64,000 nucleotides of DNA from Galerina marginata (GCA_023014335.1 JAECYW010000009.1:2542001-2606000), one strand, 5' to 3'; numbered from the stretch's first letter, positions 1-11,597 are shown. Program-made: numbers and translations. Notes: a model not told the origin generated them from the sequence alone.

Positions 1-3000
1 CAACCCTGGATACACATGCCACATGAAAGCCCTGATTTTTACGATTTTTTTGATACCAAGATCATAAAAATTGGCCCAGTAATGGCTGAGATACAGAAAC
101 CATGCAGGGTCACTATAGCAGTGGGAGAATTTCCATTGGTTTTGTTAGGAACCATTTCTGCCTGCTATGCAGGCCGGAAAACAAGTTCTTTTACTACGTA
201 AGAACTTGTAACAAGATTAATTATTAGACTACAATAAGAAACTTGTAACAAGATTAATTTATACGTCGCTTAGTTTTTATCAGATTGCCTTGAAACAAAG
301 TGTGTAATTATCAGAAAAATCAGGGCTAAAAGATGGTGTTACATATATATTGTCACACCTGTATGTGACTTACCAAATGCGGAATATTGTTTGAAATACA
401 CTATATTTGGAGATTTAAAGGCATTAAAATAAAATAAAAATACAGATAATGTTTTTTTTACCTAAGGGATGGTCTGTGCACACATATCACATGACATATC
501 CCTGAGAATATTTTTGTCTAACTTGGTGCCTTAACTGATTCCAAGGGATTTGCACAAAGTCCTGCTGTGAGTTTGATTATGTAAGCTTCTAAAACAATAT
601 TTTCATGTTATTTGGTCATGTTTTTCAATGTTTGGTGTGCCTTTTATGGGTTATCCAGTCAGTTTAACACCAATTTTGCGATTTTTACTGAGTTAAGCTG
701 GCTGTTTGCCAGATTTGGACACCATGACATCATTGCAAAACATATGCAAATATTTGTACATTATTCTAGATTGGTCTGGGTAACATATTTTAGTATATCT
801 AGCTCACTGCAATCTGTTTTAAGTGTAAATTTGCGCTTTTTGGGTCGTGTGAGCAGGTCACATGACCTAATCAACCCTGGATACACATGCCACATGAAAG
901 CCCTGATTTTTACGATTTTTTTGATACCAAGATCATAAAAATTGGCCCAGTAATGGCTGAGATACAGAAACCATGCAGGGTCACTATAGCAGTGGGAGAA
1001 TTTCCATTGGTTTTGTTAGGAACCATTTCTGCCTGCTATGCAGGCCGGAAAACAAGTTCTTTTACTACGTAAGAACTTGTAACAAGATTAATTATTAGAC
1101 TACAATAAGAAACTTGTAACAAGATTAATTTATACGTCGCTTAGTTTTTATCAGATTGCCTTGAAACAAAGTGTGTAATTATCAGAAAAATCAGGGCTAA
1201 AAGATGGTGTTACATATATATTGTCACACCTGTATGTGACTTACCAAATGCGGAATATTGTTTGAAATACACTATATTTGGAGATTTAAAGGCATTAAAA
1301 TAAAATAAAAATACAGATAATGTTTTTTTTACCTAAGGGATGGTCTGTGCACACATATCACATGACATATCCCTGAGAATATTTTTGTCTAACTTGGTGC
1401 CTTAACTGATTCCAAGGGATTTGCACAAAGTCCTGCTGTGAGTTTGATTATGTAAGCTTCTAAAACAATATTTTCATGTTATTTGGTCATGTTTTTCAAT
1501 GTTTGGTGTGCCTTTTATGGGTTATCCAGTCAGTTTAACACCAATTTTGCGATTTTTACTGAGTTAAGCTGGCTGTTTGCCAGATTTGGACACCATGACA
1601 TCATTGCAAAACATATGCAAATATTTGTACATTATTCTAGATTGGTCTGGGTAACATATTTTAGTATATCTAGCTCACTGCAATCTGTTTTAAGTGTAAA
1701 TTTGCGCTTTTTGGGTCGTGTGAGCAGGTCACATGACCTAATCAACCCTGGATACACATGCCACATGAAAGCCCTGATTTTTACGATTTTTTTGATACCA
1801 AGATCATAAAAATTGGCCCAGTAATGGCTGAGATACAGAAACCATGCAGGGTCACTATAGCAGTGGGAGAATTTCCATTGGTTTTGTTAGGAACCATTTC
1901 TGCCTGCTATGCAGGCCGGAAAACAAGTTCTTTTACTACGTAAGAACTTGTAACAAGATTAATTATTAGACTACAATAAGAAACTTGTAACAAGATTAAT
2001 TTATACGTCGCTTAGTTTTTATCAGATTGCCTTGAAACAAAGTGTGTAATTATCAGAAAAATCAGGGCTAAAAGATGGTGTTACATATATATTGTCACAC
2101 CTGTATGTGACTTACCAAATGCGGAATATTGTTTGAAATACACTATATTTGGAGATTTAAAGGCATTAAAATAAAATAAAAATACAGATAATGTTTTTTT
2201 TACCTAAGGGATGGTCTGTGCACACATATCACATGACATATCCCTGAGAATATTTTTGTCTAACTTGGTGCCTTAACTGATTCCAAGGGATTTGCACAAA
2301 GTCCTGCTGTGAGTTTGATTATGTAAGCTTCTAAAACAATATTTTCATGTTATTTGGTCATGTTTTTCAATGTTTGGTGTGCCTTTTATGGGTTATCCAG
2401 TCAGTTTAACACCAATTTTGCGATTTTTACTGAGTTAAGCTGGCTGTTTGCCAGATTTGGACACCATGACATCATTGCAAAACATATGCAAATATTTGTA
2501 CATTATTCTAGATTGGTCTGGGTAACATATTTTAGTATATCTAGCTCACTGCAATCTGTTTTAAGTGTAAATTTGCGCTTTTTGGGTCGTGTGAGCAGGT
2601 CACATGACCTAATCAACCCTGGATACACATGCCACATGAAAGCCCTGATTTTTACGATTTTTTTGATACCAAGATCATAAAAATTGGCCCAGTAATGGCT
2701 GAGATACAGAAACCATGCAGGGTCACTATAGCAGTGGGAGAATTTCCATTGGTTTTGTTAGGAACCATTTCTGCCTGCTATGCAGGCCGGAAAACAAGTT
2801 CTTTTACTACGTAAGAACTTGTAACAAGATTAATTATTAGACTACAATAAGAAACTTGTAACAAGATTAATTTATACGTCGCTTAGTTTTTATCAGATTG
2901 CCTTGAAACAAAGTGTGTAATTATCAGAAAAATCAGGGCTAAAAGATGGTGTTACATATATATTGTCACACCTGTATGTGACTTACCAAATGCGGAATAT

Positions 3001-4565
3001 TGTTTGAAATACACTATATTTGGAGATTTAAAGGCATTAAAATAAAATAAAAATACAGATAATGTTTTTTTTACCTAAGGGATGGTCTGTGCACACATAT
3101 CACATGACATATCCCTGAGAATATTTTTGTCTAACTTGGTGCCTTAACTGATTCCAAGGGATTTGCACAAAGTCCTGCTGTGAGTTTGATTATGTAAGCT
3201 TCTAAAACAATATTTTCATGTTATTTGGTCATGTTTTTCAATGTTTGGTGTGCCTTTTATGGGTTATCCAGTCAGTTTAACACCAATTTTGCGATTTTTA
3301 CTGAGTTAAGCTGGCTGTTTGCCAGATTTGGACACCATGACATCATTGCAAAACATATGCAAATATTTGTACATTATTCTAGATTGGTCTGGGTAACATA
3401 TTTTAGTATATCTAGCTCACTGCAATCTGTTTTAAGTGTAAATTTGCGCTTTTTGGGTCGTGTGAGCAGGTCACATGACCTAATCAACCCTGGATACACA
3501 TGCCACATGAAAGCCCTGATTTTTACGATTTTTTTGATACCAAGATCATAAAAATTGGCCCAGTAATGGCTGAGATACAGAAACCATGCAGGGTCACTAT
3601 AGCAGTGGGAGAATTTCCATTGGTTTTGTTAGGAACCATTTCTGCCTGCTATGCAGGCCGGAAAACAAGTTCTTTTACTACGTAAGAACTTGTAACAAGA
3701 TTAATTATTAGACTACAATAAGAAACTTGTAACAAGATTAATTTATACGTCGCTTAGTTTTTATCAGATTGCCTTGAAACAAAGTGTGTAATTATCAGAA
3801 AAATCAGGGCTAAAAGATGGTGTTACATATATATTGTCACACCTGTATGTGACTTACCAAATGCGGAATATTGTTTGAAATACACTATATTTGGAGATTT
3901 AAAGGCATTAAAATAAAATAAAAATACAGATAATGTTTTTTTTACCTAAGGGATGGTCTGTGCACACATATCACATGACATATCCCTGAGAATATTTTTG
4001 TCTAACTTGGTGCCTTAACTGATTCCAAGGGATTTGCACAAAGTCCTGCTGTGAGTTTGATTATGTAAGCTTCTAAAACAATATTTTCATGTTATTTGGT
4101 CATGTTTTTCAATGTTTGGTGTGCCTTTTATGGGTTATCCAGTCAGTTTAACACCAATTTTGCGATTTTTACTGAGTTAAGCTGGCTGTTTGCCAGATTT
4201 GGACACCATGACATCATTGCAAAACATATGCAAATATTTGTACATTATTCTAGATTGGTCTGGGTAACATATTTTAGTATATCTAGCTCACTGCAATCTG
4301 TTTTAAGTGTAAATTTGCGCTTTTTGGGTCGTGTGAGCAGGTCACATGACCTAATCAACCCTGGATACACATGCCACATGAAAGCCCTGATTTTTACGAT
4401 TTTTTTGATACCAAGATCATAAAAATTGGCCCAGTAATGGCTGAGATACAGAAACCATGCAGGGTCACTATAGCAGTGGGAGAATTTCCATTGGTTTTGT
4501 TAGGAACCATTTCTGCCTGCTATGCAGGCCGGAAAACAAGTTCTTTTACTACGTAAGAACTTGTA
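1..4565 (+). repeat. Tandem array of 871-bp HE-A 3' modules
   Basis: A partial unit (1-210) is followed by five complete units ending at 1081, 1952, 2823, 3694 and 4565. The period is exactly 871 bp and I see no differences between units. Each unit ends with the element's 3' stem-loop and the terminal AAGAACTTGTA. Each contains a near-palindromic AGGTCACATGACCT and a GCCTGCTATGCAGGC hairpin. The same unit, four times, makes up 40563-44046. The 5' head module of this copy would lie left of the window. The 108- and 61-codon open frames in each unit are carried by the repeat, and I do not call them genes. Confidence 0.95.
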
Positions 4566-5320
4566 ATGTAATCAATATGGTCCTGGGAATATACCAAAAC
4601 AATCCATAGCACATGTCATATCACCTCTGGCTCTGACTTGGAGTAATTTGCCAAAATTGAGTTACAAGACACATGTCACAGGGACAAACAAAGTTGTGCA
4701 AACATTGCCAAATATTCTAAAAACCTTAAAATTTAAACTCCCCTTGTTATTACCTGTCCGAAACCTATAGAAACTTCATATTTCTCTGAGATTTGGCTTA
4801 AATAAGAAGTTTCTCATAAGATATGCTTATGTAATAATTTGTTTGATGCCATCAGATTGTAGCCCCAATTTTTCCTAAAATTTTGAACCTAAAATCAAGA
4901 CAAACAGATAAAATCTTGTTATGAGTCTTTTGATTTATCAAAAACTCATTCATTATTCCAGGACTTAGGCCAAAAATTGATTCATTCATTCATTGATTCA
5001 TCCATCAACACCGCGGTAAAAACCTTCCTATTACAAACAATTGTCCATATCTCAGCCAGTTCTAGGCCAATTTTTATGATCCTGCCACCAGTAAATCCCA
5101 TTTTTCGCCCCCTACACGTCACGTAACGGGGCGCATTTAGGCTTAAAATAACCGCCTTAACAATCCCTACAATTTTAGTATAAGATCATATTTTTTGGCC
5201 CAGACTTCATCGCACAGCACAATATTCTTTGTATTTTATGCTTTTTTATATGATTAATATTCTATCCAATTTAAAAAAGACTCATATATGCCATGCGCAG
5301 CAATGGCCCACTCCCCCAAG
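4566..5320 (-). mobile_element. Diverged relative of the HE family, reverse orientation
   Basis: This stretch is AT-rich and without genes. It retains scattered HE landmarks in reverse order: a block resembling the conserved 'atctcagcc...ggccaatttttatgat' segment near 5050-5085, 'tttaggctta' near 5138, 'tataagatcat' near 5180, and at 5289-5308 an exact complement of the 5' head block GGCCATTGCTGCGCATGGCA. The 5' terminus (complement of 5320) reads CTTGGGGGAGTGG, close to the standard CTTGGTCAGAGG. It follows a T at 5321, as expected for the family. The left part was cut by the array that ends at 4565. It also contains a short ATTCATTC run near 4980-5010. Confidence 0.6.
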
Positions 5321-5377
5321 TACATCATAGGCTCCGGAGCTTCACCTGCAGGAAGATATCGATTGTTGGTGTATCCA
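5321..5377 (-). pseudogene. Continuation exon of the acidic-protein gene (see 29470-30846), cut by an HE-like insertion
   Basis: Read on the minus strand, the sequence just after the LINE's left target-site copy is a typical intron end (branch-like GACTAAC, then ATTTCAG). It is followed by an open exon that joins in frame with the exon ending at 29470 and encodes GYTNNRYLPAGEAPEPMMY. The frame then runs into the diverged HE-like element at 5320. The rest of the gene is either lost or lies left of the window. The two halves are assigned to one gene because deleting the LINE leaves a perfect 48-nt intron between them. Confidence 0.65.
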
Positions 5378-5545
5378 CTGAAATATTGTTAGTCAATTAG
5401 CTATAGGCACATCCCTTCTTGCCTTTTACCACATTGGTAGTCAGCGTGAGAAAATCTGCTCGTCGTTTTACTCGTTCTTCACGCTCTAACCACTCGTTCG
5501 ATCTCTTCGAAACTTGGTACACCGCCTAACAGCACCTCATTTGCC

Positions 5546-6902
5546 ATGCCTCCCAAGCCTGGGACCGAGCGCTCGTCGAGCGCCCAAGATCCAGGCCAGA
5601 CAAGAGCCCCCCCCACTCCGGTCTTCACTGCAGCTCCTGCAGCGGGATCCTCCAGCTCTACTGCATCTTCTGCAGCTAGAGCTCGTTATGCCGGTGATGC
5701 CCCTTCTCAGGAGCGTCGCGGACCTACCAGGCCGTCCTCCAGGGCGTCCTCTTCCACGGTTATGGGCCCTGCGCCCGGACCACCTGCCTCCGACTCGGAA
5801 ATGGCCGATTACGAGCCATCTACTCCGTCGGAACACTCGGTTGTCGATGAGATGGACGCAGGAGGGAGCGACTCCGCCTCGTCAATCGCAGCCATCCTCG
5901 AATCGGCCACCAGGTCTCTCCTCCGGGGGAGGCCTAGTGTTGATACTTCTCTTGCCGGGTCTCGCAGACTCGCCTCTTCCACTGTCGACTTTGTCGCAGC
6001 TCTCAAGAACACCGGATGGATCGATGCATCCACTGGCCCCGCCCACGACCATGTTGGCCTCTCCGAGGCCCTCTTGCCGTTCATTCAGATCCCGGATTCG
6101 ATGGAGGTCGATCAGACCATCCGCCGCCCCGTGCGACCACCTCCCGCTGCCCTCTTCCCTCCGGAGAGAGCAGCACCTCCCGACGTTCCCCCTCCCCCGG
6201 CTAAGGTCAATAAGGGGAAGGGCAATGCCGACCACCCGAAGCAACCGCAACCCCGGCCTGCTAAGGCTAGGGAGGTTATTCCGTTCCAGAGGCCTCCTCC
6301 TCCGATCCCTCTTCATTCCAAGCCCGGCAGAGCGCAGAAACCCCGAGTGGACTATGCGGCTGCTGCAGCTAAGCCTGCTTCGGCGGCTCCTCCCAAAAGG
6401 CCCATAACGCCTTCTGCCCCCCAGGGTAATCCCGCTCCTGCTAAGAAGCAGAAGAGGGATGCCCCTCTCTTCACCTCGGCTGGGCCCTCGCGCAAGCAGG
6501 TCCTGATCGACTTCGCCACGCCTCAGCCCCCCCCGGTTGAGCGCGACAAGCTCTGGAACACGGTCGTCAAGGCCCTTTCCACCCACGGAGCCAGCGTTCG
6601 TGCTGAATCCGTTCTCCAGGCGTACCGGGGATACTCGGTCGTCACTTCCGGTGTGCCCACCACGCGTGATATTGAAATCATTCGCGGATGCGCGCACCAG
6701 CTCTTCCCCGATCTTGGAGACAAGATGTGGGTTGGCCTCCCAGCATCGAAGTCTTACCTTCGAGTGCTGGATGTCCCGACGTACCGACCTAATCAGGCGG
6801 GACTCACCCTCTCGGATCACATCAGACAGGCGATGTATGCGTCTGCTCTGGCGGATCTGCTTCATCTCGACGGGCCCGTCAGGCTCGTTCGTAACACCAA
6901 GA
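5546..6902 (+). pseudogene. LINE ORF1, 5' part (gag-like)
   Basis: This begins at the first ATG after the 5' leader (MPPKPGTERS...). About 350 residues are rich in Pro, Ala, Ser and charged residues, with basic patches such as PAKKQKR. A more structured segment follows (about residues 325-450: RDKLWNTVVKALSTHGA..., DIEIIRGCAHQLFPDLG..., TLSDHIRQAMYASALADLL). The frame is cut after codon NTK by the HE element at 6903. It resumes in frame at 8181, so this and the next segment are one protein of 617 residues. Proteins of this type bind the LINE RNA in a ribonucleoprotein. The upstream frames on the other strand are shadows. Confidence 0.88.
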
Positions 6903-8179
6903 CTTGTTCAGAGGCCATTGCTGCGCATGGCAAAAACAAGTTCTTACCTTGGGGGTTTTTGTTATTATCTAAATACATGTTAAATAAGTAAATAATAGGT
7001 AGTCCGCTCAAATCTGAACCGATTGGGATGATCTTATACTCAAAAAAAGCAGAAAAATGAGGCAATTCTAACAAGCCTAAAATCAACTGGTCACGTGACC
7101 AGGAAGGCCCTGATTTTTACAAATTTTTTGATACCAAGATCATAAAAATTGGCCCAGTAATGGCTGAGATACAGAAACCATGCAGGGTCACTGTATGAGT
7201 GGGAGAATTTCCAACCATTGCGTTAGGAATGTTTTCTGCCTGCTATGCAGGCCGGAAAACAAGTTCTTTTACTACGTAAGAACTTGTAACAAGATTAATT
7301 ATTAGACTACAATAAGAAACTTGTAAAAAGATTAATTCTTACGTCACTTAGTTTTTATCGGATTGCCTTGGAACAAAATGTGTAATTATCAGAAAAATCA
7401 GGGCTAAAAGATGGTGTCACATAGGTATTGTCACATCTCTATGTGACTTACCAAATGCGGAATATTGTTGAAATACACAGTAAATAAGCTATATTGAAAG
7501 ATTTTAAAGGCATTGAAATAAAATAAAAATACTCTTAATGTTTTTTTTACCTAATAGGTGGTCTGTGCACACATATCACATGACATATCCCTGGGAATAT
7601 TTTGGTCCAAGTTGGTGCATTACCAAACCCAAGGCAATTGCACAAAGTCCTGCTGTGAGTTTGATTATGTAAGCTTCTAGAACATTATTTCTATGTTATT
7701 TGGTCATGTTTTGCAATGTTTGGTGTGCCTTTTATGGGTTATCCAGTCAGTTTAACACCAATTTTCGGATTTTCACCAAGTTGAGCTGACTGTTTGCCTG
7801 ATTTGGACACCATGACATCATTGCAAAACATATGTAAATATTTGTACATTGTTCCAGATTGGTCTGGGCAACACATTTTAGCATATCTAGCTCACTGAAA
7901 TCTGTTTTAAGTGTAAATTTACACAAATTTGCGCTTTTTGGGTTGTGTGAACAGGTCACATGACCTAATCAACCCTGGATACACATGCCACATGAAAGCC
8001 CTGATTTTTACAATTTTTTTGATACCAAAATCATTAAATTTGGCCCAGTAATGGCTGAGATACAGAAATCATGCAGGGTCACAGTATGAGTGGGAGAATT
8101 TCCAACCATTGCGTTAGAAACCATTTCTGCCTGCTATGCAGGCCGGAAAACAAGTTCTTTTACTACGTAAGAACTTGTA
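6903..8179 (+). mobile_element. HE-A element, head plus one unit, in LINE ORF1
   Basis: The head module is 6903-7288 and one 891-bp unit is 7289-8179. The left flank ends in A (6902) and the right flank starts with A (8180). Deleting the element plus one A restores the LINE frame. The 5' end is CTTGTTCAGAGG followed by the conserved block GGCCATTGCTGCGCATGGCA and, about 30 nt in, ACAAGTTCTTAC. The 3' end is a stem-loop with arms ACAAGTTCTT and AAGAACTTGT. The head carries TGGTCACGTGACCAGG, a CACGTG-centred palindrome, near 7088. No credible coding sequence. Confidence 0.92.
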
Positions 8180-8180
8180 A

Positions 8181-8677
8181 CCAGTACCACGAGTACTGCG
8201 TACTTTAACATTTGGGACTCCAAGTCGGGATCCCGTGCCCGTGCCCTTATTGGTCGCACGTTCATGCTCGGTACGAACGTCCTTGTCATCAAGGAGTCGA
8301 ACCGTCAAGCCGGTGTCCCCCAATGTCAGCGCTGCTGGCGATGGGGCCACACCATGATGGTCTGCAAGGCCTTGGCCTTGCGCTGTCCGCTTTGCTCGGG
8401 TCCGCATACGGAAGAGGAACACCGAGCCCATGCACCTTGCTGCAAGGGCTCGCCCAAGAGTAATCCGCCCATTCCCCCCACTCCGGAGGGTGAGCCGTGC
8501 CCTCATCGCCCCCACTGCTCCAACTGCAAGAAGGAGCACTCCGCCACCTCGAACAAGTGCAAGTTCTGGGGCCTCCGCTTCGATCGCCCAGGGATTGAAG
8601 CTCTCTATAAGCAGGTACGTGAACGCCCTGTCGTTCGTCGTCCTGCCGCCTCCTCTAACCCGTCGTCCCTAGCTTGA
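8181..8677 (+). pseudogene. LINE ORF1, 3' part with zinc knuckles
   Basis: This continues ORF1 after the HE insertion (STSTAYFNIWDSKSG..., then VIKESNRQAGVPQ). It contains a CCHC knuckle, CQRCWRWGHTMMVC (C-x2-C-x4-H-x4-C), followed by two further Cys/His clusters (CPLCSGPHTEEEHRAHAPC and CSNCKKEHSATSNKC). This triple arrangement is usual for ORF1 proteins of the I/R1/Tad groups and supports an RNA-binding role. The stop codon TGA at 8675-8677 overlaps the ORF2 start ATG at 8677-8679 in the sequence TGATG, a layout that permits coupled termination and re-initiation. Confidence 0.9.
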
Positions 8678-8990
8678 TGCCAAGGACACCCGACGAGATT
8701 AGAATACTTACGTACAACGTAGCTAAAAATTCGTTAGCCCTCGATGTATGTCTTTCCACGTTCGTTGAAATATACGATGTGATCTTCGTCCAAGAACCGC
8801 CTTGGCGCGTTGTAAGACAAGCCCCCAGCACCATTTCTAAGAAAGGTGATGATGTTATCGGGACTGCAAACCATCCGGATTGGATTCCGATGTTTTGCCC
8901 CCAACCCGCCGGAGTAGCACCCCGCTGTATCGCTTTTGTGAGCAGAGGGCTTGTGCTGCTGCGGCCTTCCCTTCGCCGTGACCTTATCGA
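8677..8990 (+). pseudogene. LINE ORF2, N-terminal part of the AP-type endonuclease
   Basis: It starts at the ATG overlapping the ORF1 stop. Recognisable endonuclease motifs are RILTYNVAKNS (the Asn-containing first motif) and VIFVQEPPW (the catalytic Glu motif), followed by GVAPRCIAFVSRG. The frame is interrupted after codon I-D by a 4.4-kb HE-B element and continues at 13417. The domain belongs to the exonuclease/endonuclease/phosphatase fold and nicks the target for primed reverse transcription. The full ORF2, once the four insertions are discounted, is 1285 residues with no stop or frameshift. Confidence 0.92.
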
Positions 8991-9209
8991 CTTGTTAAGA
9001 GGCCATTGCTCTGCATGGCAAATACGAGTTCTTTTTCTTCTTAATTCTCTTTATCAAAGCTTTTTCAATATATTATTGGGTTGTATATCAAAGATAGATT
9101 TTATCATATTTTTACCTGCATAGAGTAGCAGCACATGGCAAAAACAAGTCCTCATGTACTATGTCTCAGTAATTGATTAATAACAAAGTGAGATGTTATC
9201 TGATTGGAC

Positions 9210-9812
9210 TAGTGTTTTGAAGTCTGGTCCAGTCTGGTTTTTTCACATTTTTGGCAAGGACGGGGACTTTAACTGGTCCTAGAAATTTATAAATGTTCAG
9301 AAAACTGGACTAGACTGATGAGGACCAGTCCTCATTGGTTTTTTGCAGTCCTGGACCAGTCTTGGTTTTAACCGGTTGCCAGCTGGTCTCAACTGGTTTT
9401 TTGATACATTAACATCAAGATTTAGTGTAGATATATGAATATAATTTGTAGAGACTATATATACCTTTAAAACGAGTCCAAGAACATTAAATTCCATTGA
9501 GAATTGGCAATTATACGGAAATATTCACCATTTCCTACTCTTTTGGGAGTTTCAAAATGTTTTTTTTTATTTTTCAGTGTGAACTTTGTCTAAAATTATG
9601 ATACATAGTGCGTTTTAAAGGAAAAAATAAGGGCTACAAAACTACTGGTTTGGACAGGTCCTAGGACCGAAAACTGGTCCTCAAAGACTCGTTTTTTTCC
9701 AGTTTTTCATTCTCAAATATCAAAAGACCAGACTGCTGGTCCAGTATTTTTGCAGTCTGGTCTGGTCTTTTTGCAGGATTTTCCAGTCTTAGGACCGGAC
9801 TTCAAAACACTA
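9210..9812. mobile_element. hAT-like MITE
   Basis: The ends are inverted repeats TAGTGTTTTGAAGTCTGGTC and TAGTGTTTTGAAGTCCGGTC (complement), about 600 bp apart. The flanks GATTGGAC (9202-9209) and GATTGAGC (9813-9820) match at six of eight bases, consistent with an aged 8-bp target duplication. The interior is non-coding and dominated by short direct and inverted runs of the words GGTCC, CCAGTC and TGGTTTT. The 8-bp duplication and TIR form suggest the hAT superfamily; no transposase is present. Confidence 0.65.
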
Positions 9813-9959
9813 GATTGAGCTGATCCTGAACTCATTGGAAAGGTAATAAAAACATGCATTAGTTTAGCTTGTACACAGTACTTATGCTTGCTATGCATTT
9901 GTAAAAGTAGTCTAAAGATATAAATCTAGTAAGTTATTGCTTTATATCAAGTTTTAATC

Positions 9960-10500
9960 CACACAGAAAGCAAAAAAAAAGGATAAAAAAGCGCCAGCAA
10001 AGCACTTTTCTAGCCTATACACAATCAACTGACATGACCTGTGCTAGGAAGAAAGCTATCTACAAATAAAAGTGCCCTAAAAACATATATCTAGCTATTT
10101 ACTACTGTCTATCAAGGTTTACTTGACACAAAAAGGTAAAAAAAAAGGTAAAAAAAGCGCCAGCAAAGCACTTTTCTAGCCCACACACAGTCAACTGACA
10201 TGACCTGTGCTAGAAAAGAAAGCTATCTACAAATAAAAGTGCCCTAAAAACATATATCTAGCTATATACTACTGTCTATCAAGTTTTACTCTACACAAAA
10301 AGATAAAAAAGAGGTAAAAAAGCGCCAGCAAAGCACTCTTCCAGCCTCAGAATCTATACTAGGGACTATCTACTAATGAAAGTACATTAAAGACTCATAT
10401 TTAGCTAGTTAGTATTGAGTCTATTAAGTTTTAAACTACATAAAAAGCACAGAAAAAAAGGGGGAAAAGTGCCAGCAAAGCACCTTTCTGCTTTATACAA
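9960..10500. repeat. Tandem repeat, ~165-bp period, four copies
   Basis: A block starting GCGCCAGCAAAGCAC recurs near 9990, 10157 and 10321. A degenerate GTGCCAGCAAAGCAC follows near 10468. Copies share CAACTGACATGACCTGTG and 'aaagctatctac', and are separated by AT-rich segments ending in poly-A/G runs. Copies become shorter and more diverged to the right. The repeat word CAACTGAC is also the target duplication of the element at 11881-13043. Confidence 0.75.
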
Positions 10501-10547
10501 ACTTATAATGAATCTAAAAAGAAAGAGACAACAGTTAGTAAGCTTTG

Positions 10548-10618
10548 ACCAGCATGTCATGGTATCCCTCCAGTGAGTGGTACACTATCGACCTATCCAG
10601 GTGGACTGACATGCTGGT
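10548..10618. repeat. Short inverted repeat, 12-bp arms
   Basis: ACCAGCATGTCA (10548-10559) is the perfect complement of TGACATGCTGGT (10607-10618), with a 47-nt spacer. It could be a very small MITE or a foldback. No target duplication is evident. Confidence 0.5.
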
Positions 10619-10699
10619 AAAGAAGAAAGAAAGAAGTGATGAGCTGGCAGTTTATAACTATGTGACATATGTTACAAGTCACACAGATTTATCTAATCC

Positions 10700-10746
10700 A
10701 ATAAGATAAGATAAGATAAGATAAGACAAGATAAGACAAGATAAAA
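10700..10746. repeat. AGATA-type microsatellite
   Basis: Pure and slightly interrupted repeats of the pentamer AAGAT (AGATA) with AAGAC variants. Confidence 0.85.
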
Positions 10747-11172
10747 AGATAACCCTAGTGTATTATATACTGGATCCTTCATACTTATGAATAATTGTAT
10801 TGAATGTGGCCAAAGACAGAACTGCTTATATAAATTCCTATTTGGATATTATTTCTGTTAGCACAAGATCATGTTTAATAGGGTAGTTCTTGAAACCTTT
10901 TCAAAGCTGGTTTTATAAATAATAGTACATTTAAAAGGCCTGAATTTTACAATTTTTTTGATATTATTTTTGTCAGAATTGATCCAGCAACAATTGAAAA
11001 AGACCAAAGGCAATATTTAATGTGGCTCTGCAGAGTATCCTGTGGCTGTGCAAAATACCCATAGAAAGGCCTGAATTTTACAATTTTTTTGATATAAGTT
11101 TTGCAAGAATTGACCAAGTACTGATATTTTAAATGTAAAATTAGAGATTTTATATTTTCTGTTGTGGCTGTG

Positions 11173-11214
11173 CTAACCCTAAGAGGACCGACGCGTCGGT
11201 CCTCTTAGGGTTAG
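11173..11214. repeat. Perfect 42-bp palindrome, centre CCGACGCGTCGG
   Basis: The left half runs CTAACCCTAAGAGGACCGAC plus G and the right half is its exact complement. The outer arms include the telomere-like string CTAACCCTAA. A perfect duplex symmetry of 42 bp is far beyond chance. The same sequence recurs at 11425-11466. Confidence 0.92.
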
Positions 11215-11424
11215 AATCAAAAACACACCTAAAATTTTAAACTTCAGAAATGGATTTTAAATATAAATCTGAGGTTTAATATTGATACCAAGACAAATAT
11301 GATTTTTGTTGTGGCTGTGCTAACCCTATGAGTACAGTCCAGTTGGCTTGTTATCACTAGGAAACCTCAGATTTATATTTAAAATCCATTTCTGAAGTTT
11401 AAAATTTTAGGTGTGTTTTTGATT

Positions 11425-11466
11425 CTAACCCTAAGAGGACCGACGCGTCGGTCCTCTTAGGGTTAG
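11425..11466. repeat. Perfect 42-bp palindrome, second copy
   Basis: Identical to 11173-11214, but with its flanking module inverted: here GATT precedes and CACAGCCACAAC follows. Confidence 0.92.
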
Positions 11467-11555
11467 CACAGCCACAACAAAAAAAAAATCATATACCTCA
11501 GAATTATATTTAAAATGCATATCTGAAGTTTAAAGTTTTAGGTGTGTTTTTGATT

Positions 11556-11597
11556 CTAACCCTAAGAGGACAGACCGGTCTGTCCTCTTAGGGTTAG
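11556..11597. repeat. Perfect 42-bp palindrome with a different, still symmetric centre
   Basis: The outer arms CTAACCCTAAGAGGAC match the other two copies, but the centre is CAGACCGGTCTG rather than CCGACGCGTCGG. Symmetry is perfect although the central sequence has changed on both sides. The flanking module is in the same orientation as the copy at 11425, about 131 bp downstream. Confidence 0.92.

Larger units (their letters stand above)
11163..11478. repeat. Inverted pair of palindrome modules
   Basis: The arms at about 11163-11280 and 11365-11478 are inverted copies of one another: TTGTGGCTGTG, a 42-bp palindrome, GAATCAAAAACACACC, then a segment ending ATCTGAGGTTT. The spacer is ~85 nt and contains a partial TGTGGCTGTGCTAACCC. 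Each arm contains a perfect palindrome of its own (11173-11214 and 11425-11466), giving symmetry at two scales. Confidence 0.85.

Noticed and set aside
612..938. 108-codon and 61-codon open frames repeated in every 871-bp unit
   Set aside because: They are identical only because the units are identical. In older HE copies the equivalent frames are broken, and the 61-codon frame ends in the terminal hairpin. No domain or codon bias.
6903..8179. HE elements as introner-like, splice-ready introns
   Set aside because: The best GT...AG pair at the ORF1 insertion would join out of frame, and exact excision needs removal of an A rather than a GT-AG segment. No consistent splice sites at the termini.
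6901..8181. A 2-bp AC target duplication for HE elements
   Set aside because: It fits the LINE and gag insertions, but fails at the KDZ-type MITE (A then T) and at the intron (A then A). Only the single A is common.
9960..10500. CRISPR-like direct repeats
   Set aside because: Period of ~165 bp with degenerate units and no constant-length unique spacers in a eukaryotic sequence; this is an ordinary tandem repeat.
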